Positions 62,407-64,000 of a stretch of 64,000 bases of DNA are shown here, one piece after another. Within the stretch, counting starts at the first letter, position 1; every line of letters begins with the position of its first letter. Position numbers and translations under genes: made by a program. The stretch comes from Nephrocerus scutellatus (Eukaryota; Arthropoda; Insecta; Diptera; Pipunculidae), in NCBI GenBank assembly GCA_947095585.1, contig OX352761.1, positions 62,944,882 through 63,008,881 of the forward strand, read 5' to 3'. The notes under the pieces were generated by a model, which worked only from the letters and a program-made list of their open reading frames with translations, searched no databases and was not told the origin of the DNA.

Positions 62407-63589
62407 ATTCCGAAAAACGTCCGACTACTACGACAATTGATATTGACAAAGCCATCACAGTAGCGGCAACTAGAGGCTGCCCACAAGGCGGAGTCCTGTC
62501 ACCTCTTTTGTGGCTGCTCGTAATGGACCAGTTATTCCCTAGGCTTAAGAATAATCATATCACCAACATTGGCTATGCGGATGACCTCGTCCTCATGGTC
62601 CGTGGCAAATTCGAGAGTACGATAGCAGAAAGGATGCAATTTTCTCTCAAACTAGTAAACGAATGGTGTAAACAGGTGAACCTAAGTGTCAATCCAGATA
62701 AGATAGTGCGCACCATCTTCACAAAGAGAAGAAAAATTAATCTTCCCATACTGAATTTCCAAGGCAAGGTCCTCGAAATAATGCCGGAAGCCAAATATTT
62801 GGGAGTTATGTTCGACCAAAAACTAACATGGAACTCCCATATGACAAACATTATTAACAAAGCTTAAGCTTACTTCACATGCCAACGCATGTTTAACAAA
62901 ACGTGGGGAATAAGCCCGCAAATGACTCTTTGGCTATACCAGATTATTATCAGACCTAGGCTGACATACGCAGCCTTGATATGGTGGCCAAAAACAGAGC
63001 AATCTAAGACACGCTCAAAACTCAATAAGGTACAAAGACTCATTATATTCCGAAGTGCAACAGGTGCCATAAAGACCTGCCCTACTGCAGCCCTCGAGAA
63101 AATTATAGGACTTACACCACTTCACATACACATTAAAAGTGAACCTGGCTTTAGACTCTCCACTCTCAATATACACAACCAGGTCAAATTCAATAGACCG
63201 GGACATACAAATATAATTTCCAAAATAAACTCGGATTATGGTATTGTCCTACAATCAGACTCAATGATGAAAACAACTGATTTTCAAAGGAACTTCTTGG
63301 TTAGAATTCTAGAACGTCATCAAGTTGCAAATATTATCAATAACCTCCCCCATCATACATCCATCTGGCACACAGACTGATCTAAAACAGACACAGGAAT
63401 AGGAGCAGGAGTATTCGGACCCAGAACCACACTGCGAATACCCCTAGGTAACTCCCCAACCATTTTCCGGGCAGAAACAATTGCACTTGAAGCCTGCATC
63501 TTGGAATGCACTAAAAGAATATATAGAAGAACTGAGATTTACATGATCTCAGACAGCCAGGCCGCACTACTTGCACTAAAAAAAGCCCC
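62407..63589 (+). pseudogene. LINE-A RT and RNase H start, array unit 4
   Basis: As in unit 3; private residues include Phe in DQLFPRLK and Gln in EWCKQVNL. YADDLVLM is present and the two later stops are shared. Confidence 0.85.
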
Positions 63590-64000
63590 ATACGCTAAAG
63601 TCATCATTGGTCCATACCAGTGTGGCTTCATCCCAGGCAAATAAACAACTGATCAGATTTACACCCTAAGGCAGGTGATGAAAAAATGTCTAGAGTTTCA
63701 AAACTCACTACACCATCTTTTTATAGACTTTAAAGCCGCCTATGATAGCATAGCCAGAGTAGAACTTTATAAAGCCATGAGAGAATTCGGCATCCCAAAT
63801 AAAATGACACGACTATGTAGGTTGACCATGACCAATGTTATAAGCCAAGTAAAAATATCCGGATCACTATCAAGCCCATTCAACATCTAACAAAGTACAT
63901 GGTGGCCACGTCTGCGAGTAGAAGATCCAACATTGGTCCCTCAATTCAGATAGTGGAGCGCGAATTTGAAGTAGTGCAATCCTTTAACTATCTCGGGTCA
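63590..64000. repeat. Tandem array unit 5, first 411 bp
   Basis: It begins ATACGCTAAAG after AGCCCC, as unit 4 does, and continues through the RTE-B RT piece (63590-63888) and into its second piece (FNYL at the window end). The array therefore continues beyond the window. Confidence 0.93.

Larger units (their letters stand above)
59422..63589. repeat. Tandem array unit 4 (4,168 bp)
   Basis: Same length as unit 3. It carries FNYLGST and AIEKTYG in its first half (as unit 1) and Arg, Gln and C in its second half (as unit 3). Private changes include MGLADIAR for MVLADIAR. Confidence 0.95.

Noticed and set aside
47021..64000. CRISPR-like or rDNA-like array
   Set aside because: Repeat units are over 4 kb and made of TE protein fragments. 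There are no short repeats with spacers and no rRNA sequence.
1..64000. Host protein-coding, tRNA or rRNA genes
   Set aside because: I looked for non-TE frames and for tRNA-like A and B boxes and found none I could support. Primer sites resemble tRNA 3' ends only because they pair with tRNAs.

Overview
The window is invertebrate nuclear DNA, almost certainly from an insect. It is AT-rich and dense with Ty3/gypsy, BEL/Pao, Ty1/copia, non-LTR (RTE-like, Jockey-like, and R1/LOA-like with RNase H) and Tc1/mariner elements. The errantivirus-like gypsy element and the mariner type fit insects; a fly is plausible but not proven. I find no host gene, rRNA or tRNA: every coding segment I can recognise belongs to a transposable element (TE). 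The family labels used here (Gypsy-1 to -3, BEL-1 to -4, LINE-A, LINE-C, RTE-A, RTE-B) are local names for this window.

Layout. 1-574: 5' end of a gypsy element on + (Gypsy-3). 575-8876: errantivirus-like Gypsy-1 on minus, with gag, protease, pol, an env-like remnant and a 5' LTR; a second partial pol copy is fused at its 3' side. 8877-10179: intact mariner copy 1, in the Gypsy-1 LTR region. 10440-10997: 3' end and LTR of a copia element. 11119-about 24900: BEL-1 on minus, interrupted by complete Gypsy-2 (11963-16333, 5-bp target duplication) and by a nest at 16805-22129 (LINE-A containing RTE-A, which contains Jockey-1). 26099-29991: DUF4817-like remnant, an internally deleted mariner, two hairpins and mariner copy 2. 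30593-36535: fragments of LINE-C, RTE-B, a Tc1-like transposase, BEL-4, LINE-A and a SINE-like C repeat. 36536-44945: BEL-2 and BEL-3 pieces, carrying mariner copy 3 and RTE-A copy 2. 44946-47020: the 5' part of an RTE-B element with a Jockey-2 insertion.

47021-64000 is the most unusual part: four complete head-to-tail units (4147, 4086, 4168 and 4168 bp) and the start of a fifth. Each unit is the same mosaic of four TE fragments: RTE-B reverse transcriptase on +, BEL pol on minus, C repeat on minus, and LINE-A reverse transcriptase/RNase H on +. The array is a TE-derived macrosatellite that runs off the right edge.

Nothing here works as a host pathway. The only apparently intact enzymes are the three near-identical mariner transposases; Gypsy-1 gag is also open. 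Most other frames carry stops, frameshifts or internal deletions. The nesting, the shortage of host genes and the mainly minus orientation of the LTR elements suggest pericentromeric heterochromatin or a piRNA-cluster-like locus; this is inference.
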